From contig JAUILK010000003.1 of assembly GCA_030433275.1 (NCBI GenBank), positions 87,884 through 151,883 of the forward strand: a DNA stretch of 64,000 nucleotides. Direction: 5' to 3'. Of this stretch, positions 61,552 to 64,000 are shown one piece after another. Every line of letters starts with the position of its first letter. Within the stretch, counting starts at the first letter, position 1. The notes under the pieces were generated by a model, which worked only from the letters and a program-made list of their open reading frames with translations, was not told the origin of the DNA and made no database searches. Made by a program: the position numbers and the translations under genes. The stretch is from Gammaproteobacteria bacterium. GTDB lineage: Bacteria > Pseudomonadota > Gammaproteobacteria > Nitrococcales > Nitrococcaceae.

Positions 61552-62268
61552 TCAATCCCCCAGCGGCGGCAGGCGCAGCAGCCAAGGGCGGTGTTCCGTG
61601 ATCGTTGCGGGGATCGGAAAGCGCTGCTCGACACCTCGGGCCTGTACGCGTATCCAGCCGGATTTGGCGCCCGGACCGGCACTGGGGATGCGCAGTCGAA
61701 ACGCGCCGCGGTGGTCGCTGCGAACCACGTGCCCGGTGGCGAGCAGCTCGATCTCGGCGCCGGCTATCGGGGTATCGTCGATCCCCAAGATGCGCCCATG
61801 AATGGTCGCAAGACCCATCAGATCCAACCGATGCGTGCGTACGGCCGTGAGCACTGGGCGCACTACACGCTCTGTCAGGCAGGCCTCCAATTGGAAGGCC
61901 GGCCGAGGCGCTATACCGTAAGCCAGCCACCAGGACGGCGGCAACTCGGCGCTCAGCAATTCCATCCCGGATTGACGATCAACTGCCGCCAGCAGCGCCA
62001 ACAGCGCTTGCTCCGCCTGAGCTTCGTCACTGGGACCGCTGACCGCGATCAGGTAGCGCAGGCGCGCCAAGGGACGTTCGGCAGACCGCTGGCGCGGCGC
62101 GCCATGAGCCCGGCGCTGCGGATCGGGACGGGCAGTCAACAGAATTGCGGTTACAACGAGCTCCTGTGTCACCGGCTCGAAACCGTGTGCGAAGCGAGCG
62201 ACGAGCCCTTGCTCGGCGAGACCCGACGTCCAGTCGCGAAACGTAGAGTGGATCAAAGCAAGGTCCAT
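61552..62268 (-). CDS. DUF4255 (Pvc16/Afp16-like) cap protein with C-terminal beta domain
   Basis: 238 residues. The N-terminal part (about 1-160) is a DUF4255-like tail-terminator: LALIHSTFRDWTSGLAEQGL, LRYLIAVSGPSDEAQAEQALL and LPPSWWLAYGIAPRPAF. The last 75 residues (ATIHGRILGIDDTPIAGAEI, HRGAFRLRIPSAG) form a carboxypeptidase-regulatory-like beta sandwich, an addition not typical of the core cap. It ends the tube and sheath. It is the first gene of the operon, with GGAGG 6 bases before ATG 62266-62268. Confidence 0.8.
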   Translation of the reverse strand: MDLALIHSTFRDWTSGLAEQGLVARFAHGFEPVTQELVVTAILLTARPDPQRRAHGAPRQRSAERPLARLRYLIAVSGPSDEAQAEQALLALLAAVDRQSGMELLSAELPPSWWLAYGIAPRPAFQLEACLTERVVRPVLTAVRTHRLDLMGLATIHGRILGIDDTPIAGAEIELLATGHVVRSDHRGAFRLRIPSAGPGAKSGWIRVQARGVEQRFPIPATITEHRPWLLRLPPLGD

Positions 62269-62979
62269 GCAGCGCCTCCGCGACAAGCGCTGGCCAATGC
62301 GCGTTCAGGCAATCCCTGCTGGGTGGTTCGTCGGATCAAGGGCTTTACGGTCAGCCACACGCAAGGTGCCGTGAGGCGCGTCTGAGCGCACGCCAAACCA
62401 GCGCCGAGAAGGAAAATGCTGGAGGCGCCGATGCGGGTGCACCGGTCATCGCGCGGTCTGGTGGCGAGCCAAAAAAATCCGTGCAACCGCATTCCCTGCA
62501 TTCTCCAAGCAGCGAGCTCGATTTGGCCGCGCTACCAACATCATCCGTGGGCAGTGGATCAGTGTGAACCGGCGCGTTGCTCTTGTTCTTGTGTTTTGAG
62601 GCTATCAGACGGATCAAACGGAAACTAGGAGCTGGTTAACAAACACCGTGGTGCTGTCAGCTCGAAAAGTCCAACTGTAGCAGCCGTCGCAAAGCCATTA
62701 GAGACATGATGGCGTTGCCGTTCAGCCCATAAAATCCAAGAGCTGGTGCGAACGGGTTATCAATCCAATCCGTCATGATCAAAGCTTCGGGTCCCGGCGT
62801 GGCGAGCGGTTACCTTTTGTATCAAATATTGTTTCGGCTTACAGGCGCCGGCGGCGCGTCGTTCATAGGGAGCGGCTGGCTAGGTGCTAAATCGGATCAA
62901 TATGTAGCAAATTAGTTACAACTCCTTCGTCAAGCCAAGCCTAATAGATCTTTAACCCAGCGAAAAATAAATAAAAATT
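62269..62979. other. Intergenic region upstream of the contractile-system operon
   Basis: About 700 bases with no supportable gene. A minus frame at 62351-62617 starts with TTG and has no ribosome site. A 39-codon minus frame at 62657-62776 reads MTDWIDNPFAPALGFYGLNG and continues into a helical end; it could be a fragment of something larger, but I cannot place it. The operon promoter should lie in the first 150 bases; no clear -35/-10 pair is visible. Confidence 0.35.
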
Positions 62980-62982
62980 TTT

Positions 62983-62996
62983 GGCATAAATTTTGC
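62983..62996 (+). promoter_or_regulatory. Sigma-54 (RpoN) -24/-12 promoter of the PEP-CTERM gene
   Basis: TTGGCATAAATTTTGCTT at 62981-62998 has GG and GC separated by exactly ten bases, matching the TGGCAC-N5-TTGCW consensus with one change. It lies 59 bases before the start codon, and the flanks are AT-rich. Sigma-54 sites before PEP-CTERM genes are a known pattern tied to the PrsK/PrsR regulators. Confidence 0.7.
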
Positions 62997-63054
62997 TTAA
63001 AAATAACCCAATTATTTTCAAAAAATTGAGTTAAAAGCCTTGGAGGGGGGGTCG

Positions 63055-63804
63055 ATGAAAGCAAGTATTCAAATAAAGTTAGCTGTAATCGCCGTTGCCA
63101 TACTGTCAGCAGGCTTTGCAGTACCAGTGTATGCCATAGCAGTGTTCGGTGCCGACGTCACCGCTTCCCTGCGGATGGCCGATACCAACGGTGGCGACGA
63201 AATCGAATTGATTGCAAATCAGACAGCTACTGTTTTTGGCTTTGCCTCGACCGGGCAGGCGTTTGCCGAGGCTACCGCGACCAGTTTGGTCCTCGGCAAT
63301 CCGAGTGCCACTTCGACCGACACGGCGGCGTTTGCTGGCTTTACGCCGACTGGGGGAACATTCGCTATTGCGAGGGCACTCGCGATAGGCCTGGTTTCTA
63401 TCAACAATACGAAAACCACGGATCTAACCGCTTCCATTATTTTAGATTTCGGTTTTAATGGTTTTGCTATTTCGGACCCTCTTGCTGGCAAGCTTGCCTT
63501 CTCGAGAATCGCGATTCGCGTTCTTGGTCCAAATGAATTTGGGGGGGCAATTGCAGTAGATCTCATTGAGCCTATACTTGCTAGCACTTTCATGCTGAAT
63601 CCATTTGGGGGCAGTGGTTCGGTGCCTTTTGCCGTCTCTGTGCCTTCGTTCGCCTCTCAACCTATATTGCTTCAAATCGAAGCGTTCGGCCGGGCCCAGG
63701 TAACCGAACCGGGCATCCTCGTTTTGTTTGGCATGGGACTGTTGGCCCTAATTGGCCTGCACGCCGTTTTGTCCGTAAAAAGGGGGGGGGCGGTTTGGCT
63801 TTGA
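63055..63804 (+). CDS. PEP-CTERM sorting-domain protein
   Basis: 249 residues. Signal peptide (KLAVIAVAILSAGFAVPVYA) then a Ser/Thr/Ala-rich beta-type body of about 190 residues, with repeated FGFASTGQAFAEA- and FAGFTPTGGTFA-like stretches. It ends in a sorting tail: VTEPGILVLFGMGLLALIGL and a basic end KRGG. TEPG stands for the usual PEP motif. Exosortase should cleave here and release or anchor it at the surface, often in exopolysaccharide-rich matrices. ATG 63055 follows GGAGGGGGGG. Confidence 0.8.
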   Translation: MKASIQIKLAVIAVAILSAGFAVPVYAIAVFGADVTASLRMADTNGGDEIELIANQTATVFGFASTGQAFAEATATSLVLGNPSATSTDTAAFAGFTPTGGTFAIARALAIGLVSINNTKTTDLTASIILDFGFNGFAISDPLAGKLAFSRIAIRVLGPNEFGGAIAVDLIEPILASTFMLNPFGGSGSVPFAVSVPSFASQPILLQIEAFGRAQVTEPGILVLFGMGLLALIGLHAVLSVKRGGAVWL

Positions 63805-64000
63805 ATTCAAGTGGGCACGCCAAAGCGGTTTTTGCACGAGGGTTCCAACGTAACTCGTCGATCCTGAAAAACGCCTAACGCGTTGATGGGCTGGTGCTTA
63901 TAGTATTTTTCGGCATTCTGAAATTGCCGGATTTTGGTAACCTGGGTGCCGTTTCCTTGCAATTGTGGACGGTGTAAATGGGCCCCCGTGACCGCCGGCG
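63805..64000. other. Tail of window after the PEP-CTERM gene
   Basis: No gene. CGGCA and TGCCG at 63911-63929 could pair as a 5-bp stem flanked by T-rich DNA (TTTTT before, ATTTT after), a weak candidate terminator. The final 50 bases turn GC-rich, with GTGTAAATGGGCCCCCGTGA, possibly the start of another element that continues beyond the edge. Confidence 0.3.

Noticed and set aside
50229..62268. Prophage
   Set aside because: Tail and baseplate genes only: no capsid, portal, terminase, integrase, lysis or replication genes, and the cap/LysM/DUF4255 set fits contractile injection systems.
50229..62268. Type VI secretion system
   Set aside because: No TssB/TssC pair, TssJLM membrane complex, ClpV or TssK; the single sheath and the LysM tube protein are of eCIS/phage type.
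62351..62617. Minus-strand frame with CRECGC upstream of the contractile operon
   Set aside because: TTG start, no ribosome site, no recognisable zinc fold beyond the short Cys cluster.
63940..64000. Start of an insertion sequence at the right edge
   Set aside because: Only about 50 bases are visible; a terminal inverted repeat cannot be shown without the rest.

Overview
High-GC proteobacterial chromosome, most likely a gammaproteobacterium. The pointers are PqiABC and YdbH-YnbE-YdbL envelope systems, a PHA synthase, a PEP-CTERM protein and a PFGI-1/SPI-7/clc-type conjugative element; the genus cannot be named from the sequence alone. The window falls into four blocks.

(1) 1 to about 24.4 kb, all minus strand: most of an integrating conjugative element (ICE). 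Reading in the direction of transcription from the right, the maintenance and DNA-processing module is parA, a D12-class adenine methylase, parB, DUF2857, an STY4528-type replication protein, a TIGR03761 protein, DUF3158, ssb, two unknown genes and topB. The transfer module follows: PilL N-terminal protein, TIGR03759, lytic transglycosylase, PFL_4695, TraD, then a run of type IV secretion genes ending in a TraC-like ATPase cut by the window edge. Integrase, relaxase and att sites are not in view. The maintenance half carries about 13 copies of a near-perfect 17-19 bp palindrome (CTGGCCACACTGTGGCCAG) close to almost every gene start, plus five iteron-like repeats inside the replication gene. 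These look like element-wide control or partition sites.

(2) 24.5 to about 40 kb: ordinary chromosomal genes. These are an HDOD-GGDEF diguanylate cyclase, two tandem DedA proteins, MetY, the PqiABC lipid-transport operon, a patch of decayed sequence (Uma2 remnant, frameshifted small membrane gene, REP-like repeats), the YdbH-YnbE-YdbL system and an outer-membrane barrel protein.

(3) 40 to 49.1 kb: a carbon-flow cluster with phosphoketolase, acetate kinase, a MaoC-phosphate acyltransferase fusion and PHA synthase, with OsmC and SpoIIAA-like proteins. It holds two decayed genes, a broken fabI and the tail of a P-type H+-ATPase.

(4) 50.2 to 62.3 kb, one minus-strand operon: a phage-tail-like contractile injection system with cap/terminator, sheath, tube, LysM tube protein, VgrG-like spike, PAAR-like tip, gp25, a gpJ-like wedge fused to a beta-propeller, a gpI-like protein and three membrane proteins. 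No AAA+ ATPase, tape measure, capsid, terminase or lysis gene is present. A PEP-CTERM protein with a convincing sigma-54 promoter follows on the plus strand. No tRNA, rRNA or CRISPR array was found.
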